Notes under the pieces: model-generated
The model's database searches: none
What the model was told of the DNA's origin: nothing
What the model saw: the letters and a program-made list of their open reading frames with translations, nothing else
Made by a program: the position numbers and the translations under genes
Part shown: one piece after another, positions 51,329 to 59,435 of the stretch
How positions within the stretch are numbered: position 1 is the stretch's first letter
Layout: each line of letters starts with the position of its first letter
DNA from: Nocardia brasiliensis ATCC 700358
Lineage (GTDB): Bacteria > Actinomycetota > Actinomycetes > Mycobacteriales > Mycobacteriaceae
Assembly: GCF_000250675.2 (NCBI RefSeq)
Contig: NC_018681.1
Location: forward strand, 8,866,001 to 8,930,000
Reading direction: 5' to 3'
Length of the DNA: 64,000 bases

Positions 51329-51736
51329 GTGCGTAATCGGATCGCTGTCGCCGCATTCGGCGCCGCACTCCTCTTCGTGGTCGTTGCGGTAGGGCTGTAC
51401 TACAACGACGGCGGGTCGCGGGATCATACGTATCTCCAGGTCGGCGACTGCTGGGACTACAGCGCTCGTTTCGACGAAGCGGTACACCTGAAGTCGTGTT
51501 CCGAGCCGCACTACGGCGAAGTGATCCTCAGGGCAGAGTTCGGCGCTCTCCCTCGGCACCCGTCCGGGGGCCTGGACGCCTGGGGCTTCTGCAAACAGCG
51601 CCTGAGCGAAATCCTTTCCAAGAACAGCCATCTCGACTACTGGATGGTCCCGAACGACGGCATCCTCTGCACGGTCACCGCCGCCGACCATGCCGGTACC
51701 CGGATCGGCGGCCTCACCGGTACAGTCGACCGCTGA
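51329..51736 (+). CDS. Membrane-anchored septum-formation-domain protein
   Basis: A 135-residue protein with one N-terminal membrane helix (about 5-24) and an extracytoplasmic domain containing VGDCWDYS, VHLKSCSEPHYGEVI and two more cysteines, typical of the actinobacterial septum formation family (PF13845-like). Four Cys could make two disulfides. Role unknown; not part of the catabolic operon by spacing (88 bp). Confidence 0.75.
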   Translation: MRNRIAVAAFGAALLFVVVAVGLYYNDGGSRDHTYLQVGDCWDYSARFDEAVHLKSCSEPHYGEVILRAEFGALPRHPSGGLDAWGFCKQRLSEILSKNSHLDYWMVPNDGILCTVTAADHAGTRIGGLTGTVDR

Positions 51737-51889
51737 GCCGGCCCGCCTCCCAGGCCGGCCCAGCTCGTGCGCCGTCCTGACAGACGCGAGAAACCCATGG
51801 ACAGTGTGGATCTCGTCGCGCGGAGGTGGACGATCGCCCGGGGTGCACGGCTGTTCGCCGAGGTCGTCCCCGGCGGAATGGAGCCGACG

Positions 51890-53095
51890 TCAAACGTCCC
51901 AGGCGACGGGGAGGCTCTTGACTCCGTAGATATCGGCGGTCTCCGGACGCAAAGCGACTTCTTCGGCGGGTACGGCCAGACGCAGGGTCGGGAATCTGTT
52001 CATCAGGGCGGGGAACGCGACGCGCATTTCGACCCGGGCGAGTTGCGCCCCCAGGCACAGGTGGGAGCCGTGGCCGAAAGCCAGGTGCGCCGTGGCCGGT
52101 CGGTGCAGATCGAGCGAGTGCGGGTCGGCGAAGTGCTCGGGGTCGCGATTGGCAGTGTGGTACGAGGCGATGATCACCTGCCCCGCTTCGATTGTCTGAC
52201 CGCCCACCTCGACATCCTCCAGCGCAGTGCGCATAAAGGTCTTGGCGACGCTGAGATACCGCAACAGCTCTTCCACGGCCTGGTCGGTGAGCGAGGGATC
52301 GGCGCGCAGTGCGGCGAGCTGCCCGGGATGGCGCAGCAGCGCGAAAGTGCCCAGCGCCAGCATGTTCGCGGTGGTGTCGAATCCGGCCGCCAGCAGGATG
52401 AGGGCCATCCCCCGCAGTTCCTCGTCGGTCAGATCGCTGTCGGTGAGGTCGCTGAGAATGTCGTCGGTGGGTTTCGCGCGCTTGGCGGCCACCAGGCCGG
52501 TGAGGTAGTCGTAGGTCGCGGTGACCGCCGTTATCTGGTCCTCATCGCTTGTCTCGCCGTTCATGAACGACTCGACGTTGTCCTGGAACGAGTCCCGGTC
52601 CGCATAGGGCACGCCGAGCAGTTCACAAATCATCATGGCGGGAATGGGTTTGGCGAACGCGGCGACCAGATCCGTTGGCGGCCCGGCCTTTTCCATGGCA
52701 TCGAGGTGGTCGGCGGTGATCTGCTCGATGCGTTCGGTGAGCAGCCGCATGCGCCGAGCGGTGAACTTGGCCACCAGCGGTTTCCGATAGCGCCCGTGCT
52801 GCGGCTCGTCCATGAGCAGGAACTCACCGGGGGCCGCGGTCGGGAACTCGAAACCCGAATAGTCGATGGTCGGGTGCCGCATGAGCTCCTTGCGCGAACT
52901 GAACCGGGGATCCGCCAAAATCGTCCTGACCAGGTCGTATCCGGTGACCAGCCAGCCCGGTTCGCCGCCGGGGAAGGTATAGCGGCTGATCGGGCCGTGT
53001 CGATGAGCCTCGAGCAGCTCGGTCGGCGGGTCGAACGGGCAGCCGGGACGCCGCTGCGAGGGCATCGTGGTTACGGAATAGAGCGATTCAGTCAT
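51890..53095 (-). CDS. Cytochrome P450
   Basis: A 401-residue soluble class I P450. Haem loop FGHGSHLCLGAQ with Cys347, I-helix oxygen motif AGFDTTA (about 237-243), ExxR in the K-helix (EELLR, about 275-279) and HTANRDPEHF before the haem loop are all standard. It needs ferredoxin and reductase, which are not adjacent. The ATG at 53095 (AGAGGA six bases upstream) is preferred over 53101. Divergent from a DoxX gene. Confidence 0.95.
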   Translation of the reverse strand: MTESLYSVTTMPSQRRPGCPFDPPTELLEAHRHGPISRYTFPGGEPGWLVTGYDLVRTILADPRFSSRKELMRHPTIDYSGFEFPTAAPGEFLLMDEPQHGRYRKPLVAKFTARRMRLLTERIEQITADHLDAMEKAGPPTDLVAAFAKPIPAMMICELLGVPYADRDSFQDNVESFMNGETSDEDQITAVTATYDYLTGLVAAKRAKPTDDILSDLTDSDLTDEELRGMALILLAAGFDTTANMLALGTFALLRHPGQLAALRADPSLTDQAVEELLRYLSVAKTFMRTALEDVEVGGQTIEAGQVIIASYHTANRDPEHFADPHSLDLHRPATAHLAFGHGSHLCLGAQLARVEMRVAFPALMNRFPTLRLAVPAEEVALRPETADIYGVKSLPVAWDV

Positions 53096-53162
53096 GGCCA
53101 TTCCTCTTGCGCTAGTACATCTTCGAGAACTCCGAGACGAGCAACACCACCAATATATGTAG

Positions 53163-53172
53163 ACGTATACGT
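53163..53172. promoter_or_regulatory. ACGTATACGT palindrome between P450 and DoxX genes
   Basis: A perfect 10-bp palindrome in an unusually AT-rich patch (53150-53175) about 70 bp upstream of the P450 gene and 155 bp before the DoxX gene. It is a plausible operator or promoter core; no regulator gene is adjacent. Confidence 0.35.
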
Positions 53173-53325
53173 ATGCGCAAGCCGGTGGCAGCGATGGCCC
53201 CGAACCAAGACCCCCAACAACCCGGCAGAAAATCTTGGGACGCGACCGATTAATTCTTTTCGGGGTCCCCGTCTTCTCAGGTGAACGCGCTACCCGACAG
53301 CGCGACCAACCCAGAAGGAAAGACC

Positions 53326-53760
53326 ATGACCGCCATCTCCGCCACCGCCGCCACCACCACCGTCCGCCCCGGCAAGGTCCGCAACCGCGTCCTGTGGGGA
53401 CTGCAGATCGTGCTGGGCCTGTTCTTCATCGTGGCCTCGGGCCTGCCGAAGCTGCTGAACATGGTTCCCGAGGAGAACACGGTGGCCATGCGGGAAGCCG
53501 GTCTCGGCTCGCCGTGGCTCATGTACTTCATCGGCGTCTGCGAAGTCGCCGGCGGTATCGGCCTGCTCGTGCGCTACCTGAGCGGGCTTGCCGCGGCCGG
53601 TCTGTCCATCCTCACCCTGCTGGCCGCCGCCACCAACGTCTTCCTGACGGATATGCCGACGTACGCGCCCTTCCCGCTGGTGCTGTCGGCGATCTTCGCC
53701 TGGATCGCCTACGAGCGCCGCGACACCATCACCGGGCTGCGCTCGCTGCTCACCCGATGA
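53326..53760 (+). CDS. DoxX-family membrane protein
   Basis: A 144-residue protein with four membrane segments (about 23-42, 66-85, 90-110, 115-132) and the family features GLFFIVASGLPKLLN and GVCEVAGGIGLL. DoxX-like proteins often accompany thiol-oxidising or detoxifying enzymes, but a general role is not known. AGAAGGAAAG precedes the ATG at 53326. Confidence 0.87.
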   Translation: MTAISATAATTTVRPGKVRNRVLWGLQIVLGLFFIVASGLPKLLNMVPEENTVAMREAGLGSPWLMYFIGVCEVAGGIGLLVRYLSGLAAAGLSILTLLAAATNVFLTDMPTYAPFPLVLSAIFAWIAYERRDTITGLRSLLTR

Positions 53761-53778
53761 TCTCGCACTGAGACCGAG

Positions 53779-53810
53779 AACGATCGGCAGGCTCGAGCCT
53801 GCCGATCGTT
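53779..53810. terminator. Terminator: 32-bp perfect palindrome
   Basis: Each arm is 16 bases, beginning AACGATCGGCAGGCTC, with no loop in the DNA. It lies between the convergent DoxX and dienelactone hydrolase genes, 18 bp after the DoxX stop, and would terminate both directions; the outer AACG/CGTT ends give a short T-tail. Confidence 0.8.
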
Positions 53811-53864
53811 TCCGGCGTTGCCGGCAAGGGTGTTCCAGGGTTGGTCCCCTTGCCGGTGCGGCCC

Positions 53865-54602
53865 CTACTTCAGATGCCGCGCGAAAAACCTGCTGCCCGA
53901 GTCACCTTCGAAGTGCGGGACTCCGGTGTGTCCGCCCATATTGGCGTGCAGCGTCTTCTCCTTGGTGCCGAAGGCGTCGAACAGATCCAGCGCCAGCTGC
54001 CGATCGTTGCCTTCGTCGTCCCATTGCAGCAGTACCAGCAGCGGGATGGTGACCTGCCCGGCTTCCTCGAACATGCTGCGCGGCACGAAACTTCCGGCGA
54101 ACAGCAGGGCCGCCGCGATCCGCGGGTCGACCCGCGCCAACCGGATGCCGATGCCGATCGGCCCGCCCGAGTACCCGACCGGTCCGTCGATCTCGGGCAG
54201 CGCGAGAGCGGCATCCATGGTGGCTTGCCATTCCGGGACGGCTTGTTCCACCAGCGGGAGGATCAGCCGGGCGACGATCTCGTCGTCGACCGGACCGCCC
54301 GCTTCGATGGCTCGCCGCAGGTCGGCGCGGGCCTGCTCGGCGGCGGCCGAGCGAGGCCGGTCGCCGCCGCCGGGGAGTTCGATGGTGACCGAGGCGTAGC
54401 CGTCGGCCGCGGCGTGCCGGGCCCGGCCCACCAGCCGGGGGTACATGCCGGGCAGCCCGCCCGGGTGCCCGACCAGGATCAGTGGCACAGGCGCGGAGGC
54501 GGATGCGGTTGCGGGCGTCCACAGGATGCCGGGGATCTCGCCGAGGGTGAAGGCGCGTTCGAGGACGCCGTCGTCGAAGCGCTGTTCGGAAGTGAAGTGC
54601 AT
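53865..54602 (-). CDS. Dienelactone hydrolase-like alpha/beta hydrolase
   Basis: A 245-residue soluble hydrolase: nucleophile Ser145 in GYSGGPIGIG, an oxyanion-hole HPGG (46-49), a His in GGHTGVPHF near the C terminus. The substrate may be an ester or lactone. The ATG at 54602 lies behind GAAAGGCACGACC. A short reading frame with a near-perfect ribosome binding site lies 45-98 bp upstream on the same strand. Confidence 0.85.
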   Translation of the reverse strand: MHFTSEQRFDDGVLERAFTLGEIPGILWTPATASASAPVPLILVGHPGGLPGMYPRLVGRARHAAADGYASVTIELPGGGDRPRSAAAEQARADLRRAIEAGGPVDDEIVARLILPLVEQAVPEWQATMDAALALPEIDGPVGYSGGPIGIGIRLARVDPRIAAALLFAGSFVPRSMFEEAGQVTIPLLVLLQWDDEGNDRQLALDLFDAFGTKEKTLHANMGGHTGVPHFEGDSGSRFFARHLK

Positions 54603-54646
54603 GGTCGTGCCTTTCGGGAGTGCGTTCAGCGGCGCTCCCGGACGAC

Positions 54647-54700
54647 CTATCGCCCGACCGTGACCCCAGCGGGGAGCACCCATGTAGATACTGCGTTCAC
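54647..54700 (-). CDS. Possible 17-codon leader peptide upstream of the hydrolase gene
   Basis: GTG at 54700 follows AGGAGGTGGTACCC, the strongest Shine-Dalgarno match noticed in the window, and opens a 17-residue frame (VNAVSTWVLPAGVTVGR) ended by TAG, 44 bp before the hydrolase ATG. It may be a regulatory upstream frame. Only the site itself is seen; expression is inference. Confidence 0.35.
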   Translation of the reverse strand: MNAVSTWVLPAGVTVGR

Positions 54701-54857
54701 GGGTACCACCTCCTCGGACTTGCACGGTCACCGGAAACGTAGCAGCGGTCGCGGTGGACGGCCAACCGATTTTTCCGGCGGCGGGAGAACTTACCCCGTA
54801 GGCGCGCCGCAAGTTCTGCGTCAGCGCGGTGCAAGAGCGCTCGAAAACCATCGAGGC

Positions 54858-56216
54858 ATGGACGAATTCGATGTCGTGATCGTGGGAGCGGGCCCGGTCG
54901 GCCTCCTGCTCGCCTGCGAGCTGGGTCTGGCGCACTGTTCGGTACTGGTGCTCGAGCGGGAACCGGACCCGGGCTCGCCGTGGCGGGCCGAACCACTCGA
55001 CCGCCGGGGCCTTTCCGCCGCTTCGGCCGAGGCCTTCTATCGCCGCGGGCTGCTGCCCGCGCTGCGGAAAGCCACCGGCGCGCCCGACGACCTCCGCACG
55101 GGCTTCGACGAAGATCTGACACCGCGCCATATCGGCCATTTCGCGGGCCTGGTCCTCGAGGCGGCCCGGGTCGAGTTCGCGGACCTGCCTTACTACCTGC
55201 CCAGCCCGGCGCTGCACTCGATGATGGTGACCCTCGCCGCGCTCGAGTCGGTGCTGACCGAGCGGGCCGTCGCGCTCGGTGTGCAGATCCAGCGTGGCAC
55301 AGCGGTTTCCGCCATCGCACAGAACGACGAGCAAGTGCTCGTGCACGCCGGGGCGCGCACCTACGCCGCGCGCTGGGCGGTCGGCTGCGACGGCGGGCGC
55401 AGTGTGGTGCGCAAGCTGGCGGGTTTCGAATTCGCGGTCACCGAGCCACAATTCACCGGCTACGTCGCGCTCGCCGATATCGCCGACGCGGAGCGGTTGG
55501 ACGAGGGGATCATCAACCGCACGGAGACGGGCGTGTATCTCCGGCTGGCCGCGAACGGGCACATCGGCATGATGGATTTCGACGGCGGCGCGTTCGACCG
55601 CACGCAGCGGCTGACCCGCGAACATCTGCAAGAAGTGCTGCGCCGCGTCTCCGGCACCGACGTCACGCTGGACGCGGTCCACTTCGCCTCCAGCTTCACC
55701 GATCGGGCGATGCAGGCGACGACCTACCGGCAGGGGCGGGTGCTGCTCGCAGGCGACGCCGCGCACATCCACTCCCCGCTCGGCGGGCAGGGCCTCAACC
55801 TCGGCATCGGCGACGCGATGAATCTGGGCTGGAAGCTCGCGGCGACCGTGCACGGCGCCGCACCGACAGGACTGCTCGACACCTACACCACGGAACGGCA
55901 TCCGATCGGAGCCGCAGTGCTCGACTGGTCCCGCGCTCAGGCGGCGATCCTGCGACCCGGCCCGATCGCCGGCGCGCTCCGCGGCGTGATCCAGGATCTG
56001 CTCGCGACCGCCGACGGCACGACCTACGGTTTCGCACGCAGTTCGGGCGCCTCGATTCGCTACGACCTCGGCGGCACCCACCCGATGATCGGCCGCAGCG
56101 CACCGGATTTCAGGTTCGACGACGACACTCGTTTGGGCGACCTGACCCATGACGGACGCGGCGTCCTGCTCGACTTCGGTGCCGATCCGAGCCTGCGCAC
56201 GGCAATTGCCGCCTGA
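54858..56216 (+). CDS. FAD-dependent aromatic monooxygenase, C-terminally truncated by TGA
   Basis: A 452-residue PHBH/RdmE-type hydroxylase with the FAD loop GAGPVG (10-15), the CDGGRSVVR motif (177-185) and GDAAHIHSPLGGQG (299-312). It probably hydroxylates an aromatic polyketide-like or phenolic substrate with NAD(P)H. The stop TGA at 56214 falls inside the usual C-terminal thioredoxin-like domain: the same frame continues for 50 more codons that look like the missing end. The truncated protein keeps the catalytic domains and could still be active. Confidence 0.85.
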   Translation: MDEFDVVIVGAGPVGLLLACELGLAHCSVLVLEREPDPGSPWRAEPLDRRGLSAASAEAFYRRGLLPALRKATGAPDDLRTGFDEDLTPRHIGHFAGLVLEAARVEFADLPYYLPSPALHSMMVTLAALESVLTERAVALGVQIQRGTAVSAIAQNDEQVLVHAGARTYAARWAVGCDGGRSVVRKLAGFEFAVTEPQFTGYVALADIADAERLDEGIINRTETGVYLRLAANGHIGMMDFDGGAFDRTQRLTREHLQEVLRRVSGTDVTLDAVHFASSFTDRAMQATTYRQGRVLLAGDAAHIHSPLGGQGLNLGIGDAMNLGWKLAATVHGAAPTGLLDTYTTERHPIGAAVLDWSRAQAAILRPGPIAGALRGVIQDLLATADGTTYGFARSSGASIRYDLGGTHPMIGRSAPDFRFDDDTRLGDLTHDGRGVLLDFGADPSLRTAIAA

Positions 56217-56369
56217 TCGAACCGGATTCGATACGTGGCCGCGACGCCCCGCGACGATCTCGGCGTCGGTGCAGTACTGATCCGCCCCGACGGATTCGTG
56301 GCGTGGGCGGGCGAACGCGACGCCGTGGCATTCGAGTCCGCCGCCGCGCACTGGTTCAGCGCCGCGTGA
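56217..56369 (+). pseudogene. In-frame remnant of the monooxygenase C terminus
   Basis: Fifty sense codons in the same frame as the preceding gene, from TCG at 56217 to TGA at 56367. They include RYVAATPRDDLGVGAVLIRP and DGFVAWAGERDAV, which match the ending of RdmE/PgaE-type monooxygenases. One nonsense change (for example TGG or CGA to TGA) at 56214-56216 explains the break. Confidence 0.8.
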
Positions 56370-56414
56370 ACTCACGCGAATCATGATCTACCCCAAAAGT
56401 TTTCAGGAGTTCAC

Positions 56415-57077
56415 ATGACGATCACCCTGCGCTCGGGCGACACGGTGCTGTTCACCGGCGATTCGATCACCGACGCCCGGCGCGACGACAGCGCGGACGG
56501 TCTGGGCTACGGCTACCCGCTACGCATCGCGGGCGAATGGGGTCTGCGACACCCCGATCGGCCGGTGCGCTGGCTGAACACGGCGGCGGCCGGAGCCAAG
56601 GTCACCGATCTCGAAACCGACTGGCAGGCCGAAGTACTCGACCGGCACCCCGATGTGGTGTCCGTCCTCGCGGGCATCAACGAGGTCGGCTGGCACTCGC
56701 TCGACCCCGACGGCTACCTGATCTCAGCGGAGGACTTCGCCGCCGGGTACGACCGGCTACTCGCCCCGCTCGCCGAAGCGGGGGCGCGGCTGATTCTCAT
56801 CGAGCCGTTCCTGCTGGCGATCAGCGGCGTCGTCGACAAAGGCCACGTGCGGCTCGACGCCGCCGTACGCCGGAAGTGGCGGGTCGACCTGGACCCGAAG
56901 ATCCAGGTCGTCCGCGAACTCGCCCGCGCCTACGACGCACGATTGCTCGCCGCCGACGGCATGTTCGCCGAACTCGGCGCACGGACCGGCCCGGAGTACT
57001 GGGCCGCCGACGGCGTGCACCCGACCCCCGCCGGGCACGCCGCCCTGGCGGCCGCTTGGCTCCGTCTGGTCGCGTAA
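56415..57077 (+). CDS. SGNH/GDSL-family hydrolase
   Basis: A 220-residue cytosolic hydrolase: block I GDSIT (Ser17), block III LAGINEVGW, block V DGVHP (Asp199, His202). The family removes acyl or acetyl groups from sugars, lipids or other esters. TTTTCAGGAG lies before the ATG. It is monocistronic and convergent with the ankyrin gene, 31 bp apart. Confidence 0.88.
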   Translation: MTITLRSGDTVLFTGDSITDARRDDSADGLGYGYPLRIAGEWGLRHPDRPVRWLNTAAAGAKVTDLETDWQAEVLDRHPDVVSVLAGINEVGWHSLDPDGYLISAEDFAAGYDRLLAPLAEAGARLILIEPFLLAISGVVDKGHVRLDAAVRRKWRVDLDPKIQVVRELARAYDARLLAADGMFAELGARTGPEYWAADGVHPTPAGHAALAAAWLRLVA

Positions 57078-57108
57078 CTCGAACCGCTCCGGAGCACCGG
57101 GTCCCAGC

Positions 57109-58557
57109 TCAATCATTGCCCGTCGGCGGGTCCGCCAGCGTACGCAGATATGTTGCGGCAGACTCTTTTTGGCCGTACTCGGCGAACTCCAGCGGGGTGG
57201 CCTCGTGGTCGAGGTCCTCGAGCGTGGGGTCCGCCCCGAGGGCGACAAGGGTTTCGGCCATCGGCACGTCGTCGTTCCACGCCGCCTCGTGCAGCGGGGT
57301 GCTGCGCCGCCGATGGTTGACGTCGAAGCCGAGGTCGACGAGCAGCCGGACCGCCGCGCGATGGCCGTGCTCGGCAGCCCGATTGATCAGATCGGGAGTG
57401 TCGGCGAGGGCTCGGGCCAGCAGTTCCGGCGCCGCCGTCGCGGCGGCACGGTCGCCCCGCAGGCAGGCGGCGACGAATTGGTCCTGCGCGTCGAGCACGC
57501 CAGAAGCGCCTGCGGCCCTGAGCATTTCAGCCACTTCGCGGTGTCCGTTCAGCATGGCCAGTTCGTAGGGCGTCCGGCCGCCGAACGCCGGATGCGCACC
57601 GCGGCCGTCGATTTCGGCGCCGTGGTCGAGCAGCAATCGGGTGCGCCGCGGCCCGCCGCGCAAGGCGGCGGTCGCCAATTCGTCACGCAACAGCTGCGCG
57701 GGCGTGGCGAGGGTCGGTCCGAGCCGTGCTTTCCAGGGTCCGCCGTCGCCCGTGCCGAGGCCGAATTCCAGCAGTAGCTCCAGGTGCGCGGTGTCGTCGG
57801 ACCAGGACCCGGCGAGTCCCAGGTTGTACAGCGCCTGGCTGTCGTTGGCGTTCGCACCCGCCTCGAGCAGGAGCCGGGCCAGCGCCAGACCCTGCGGATG
57901 CCTCGGCTGGTCCTCCTCCCCGCCGCCCAGCGCCCCGGTCAAAGCGGTGAAGGGGGAGGGCAACCCGTCCCAGAGGAAGCCCGCGTTCGGATCGGCCCCG
58001 TGTTCGAGCAGCAGTCGCGCCGTATCGACGGCCCGCCCCGGCACGGCGAGGCGGGCATAGCAGAGGTAGACCAGCGGCGGCCAGTCGAACGGCCCGCCGT
58101 CCGCGCGGGCCGACGCGGGTTGTGCGGCGAGCAGCGCGCGCAGCGCGTCGTAAGAACCGCCGGCGGCCATGGTGTAGACGTTCGCCTCGGCCGCTCGTCC
58201 GCGCAGAGCCTCCGCCGCCGCGACTCGGGCGGGGGCGTCGCCACCGTAGGTGAGGCAGGCCAGCCGGAGAAACTCCCCGGGCAGGTCGGCGCGGGTCTCG
58301 ACCTGGTGCGGCGAACGGCTGTAGTGCGCGACGACGTCGATGTGCTGCTTCAGCTTCGGCCAGCTCGCGAAACCGTAGCGCCGGGCCGTGACCAGCTGGG
58401 CCCCGGCCAGTTTCACCGGCGCGGCCGGATCCGGGTGGAACTCGGCGAACAGCGCGAGCGCCGCGGGATCGCCCGCCTCGGCGGCTTTGCGCAGCGCTTT
58501 CGCCTGCTTGCGCAGATGTTCGAGGTCGGGGTTGTCGCACAAACGTTGGACGGGCAC
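57109..58557 (-). CDS. Ankyrin-repeat protein
   Basis: A 482-residue soluble protein. The first 60 residues resemble the short N-terminal region of actinobacterial ankyrin proteins (RKQAKALRKAAEAGDPAALA), and at least six ankyrin-like repeats follow (for example LLLEHGADPNAG, LLLEAGANAND, LLLDHGAEIDG, LVDLGFDVNHRRRSTPLHEAA). Ankyrin repeats mediate protein binding; the partner is unknown. The GTG at 58557, after AAAGGAGG, is chosen over long open upstream codons. Confidence 0.87.
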   Translation of the reverse strand: MPVQRLCDNPDLEHLRKQAKALRKAAEAGDPAALALFAEFHPDPAAPVKLAGAQLVTARRYGFASWPKLKQHIDVVAHYSRSPHQVETRADLPGEFLRLACLTYGGDAPARVAAAEALRGRAAEANVYTMAAGGSYDALRALLAAQPASARADGGPFDWPPLVYLCYARLAVPGRAVDTARLLLEHGADPNAGFLWDGLPSPFTALTGALGGGEEDQPRHPQGLALARLLLEAGANANDSQALYNLGLAGSWSDDTAHLELLLEFGLGTGDGGPWKARLGPTLATPAQLLRDELATAALRGGPRRTRLLLDHGAEIDGRGAHPAFGGRTPYELAMLNGHREVAEMLRAAGASGVLDAQDQFVAACLRGDRAAATAAPELLARALADTPDLINRAAEHGHRAAVRLLVDLGFDVNHRRRSTPLHEAAWNDDVPMAETLVALGADPTLEDLDHEATPLEFAEYGQKESAATYLRTLADPPTGND

Positions 58558-58810
58558 GATGGCCTCCTTTCCGTCAGCGCCTGGTGTCCGCGGCTCAGGC
58601 CGGAAAAGAGGGGGTGCGTCGAGCGTCGCAACATCAGGTGGGCTGTGCCCTTCCCGCGGACCGGTCGCACCCTGACGGTGCCCGACCAGCTTAACCGGAG
58701 CACGCAAGGCCGGTCGGTACGACTGCGACTCGGCACCGCGATCACCGCCCTGCGAGCACCGACCTCCGGCAACAGCGAGTGACCGCGCCGTGGTGCGCGC
58801 GGGCACCGGT

Positions 58811-59374
58811 TCAGGACAGCGGGAGCGACTGTTCGATCAGCAGGCGCGCGGCGCGGTCCGTGCGGTCGATGTCGCCGGTGACGAGGCGGTCTTGCAGAAT
58901 GCCGCGCAGCCCCGAAACAAGCAGTGTGGCAACCAATTCCGGATCGTCGACCGTCCCGAGACCGCGCAGCCCGTCGGCCAGGGCGGCGACGAAGGTCGCG
59001 ATCGCCGCGTTCGCGTACTCGGCATAGGGACTCTGCGCCGCGCAGGCCGCGCCGAGCACCTGCAACATCACCCGGACACTGATCCGACCCGCCCCGGCGG
59101 CGTTCGTCTGCCAGAAATCCCAGAGCCGGGCGCGGAGCGCGGCCGTGTCGGCAACCTCGGCGAACAGCGCCACGAGGTCGGGCCGCTGCGTCGCCAGGGC
59201 CTGTACCAGCAGTTCTTCCTTGGTGGCGAAGTAGTAGATCAGCATCCGCGAGCTGGTGCCGAGTTCGGCGGCGAGCGGCCGCAGGGACAGGTCGACGAGA
59301 CCGTGATCGGCGATGTAGCGCACCACCGCGGCGAGCAGTTCGGCACGTTTGACGTGATCCAGAGGCCGGGCCAT
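58811..59374 (-). CDS. TetR/AcrR-family regulator
   Basis: A 187-residue regulator with a helix-turn-helix at about 25-60 (LSLRPLAAELGTSSRMLIYYFATKEEL) and a helical ligand domain. It is divergent from the KAS gene; two related 18-bp palindromes (59382-59399, 59418-59435) lie between the starts and are its probable operators, giving autoregulation. The ATG at 59374 lacks a clear ribosome binding site and may be leaderless. Confidence 0.87.
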   Translation of the reverse strand: MARPLDHVKRAELLAAVVRYIADHGLVDLSLRPLAAELGTSSRMLIYYFATKEELLVQALATQRPDLVALFAEVADTAALRARLWDFWQTNAAGAGRISVRVMLQVLGAACAAQSPYAEYANAAIATFVAALADGLRGLGTVDDPELVATLLVSGLRGILQDRLVTGDIDRTDRAARLLIEQSLPLS

Positions 59375-59381
59375 GGGTTGA

Positions 59382-59435
59382 CTGTAGCGATTGCTACAGG
59401 TATTCATGACATCGTGACTGTAACGATCGCTTCAG
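59382..59435. promoter_or_regulatory. Paired TetR-type operators before the KAS gene
   Basis: CTGTAGCGATTGCTACAG (59382-59399) and CTGTAACGATCGCTTCAG (59418-59435) are related imperfect palindromes with centres 36 bp apart. The second overlaps the first codons of the KAS gene (GTG at 59414), so binding there would block transcription or initiation. Confidence 0.6.

Noticed and set aside
56214..56216. TGA as a selenocysteine codon in the monooxygenase
   Set aside because: No selenocysteine is known at this position in the family and no convincing SECIS-like hairpin was noticed immediately downstream; a nonsense mutation is simpler.
51890..57077. Secondary-metabolite gene cluster (P450, DoxX, hydrolase, FAD monooxygenase, SGNH)
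   Set aside because: No PKS, NRPS, terpene synthase or RiPP core gene is present, strands alternate, and strong terminators separate the genes.
59406..59417. ATG ACA TCG TGA minicistron before the KAS gene
   Set aside because: The overlap of its stop with the KAS GTG is neat, but three sense codons without a ribosome binding site is too little to call.
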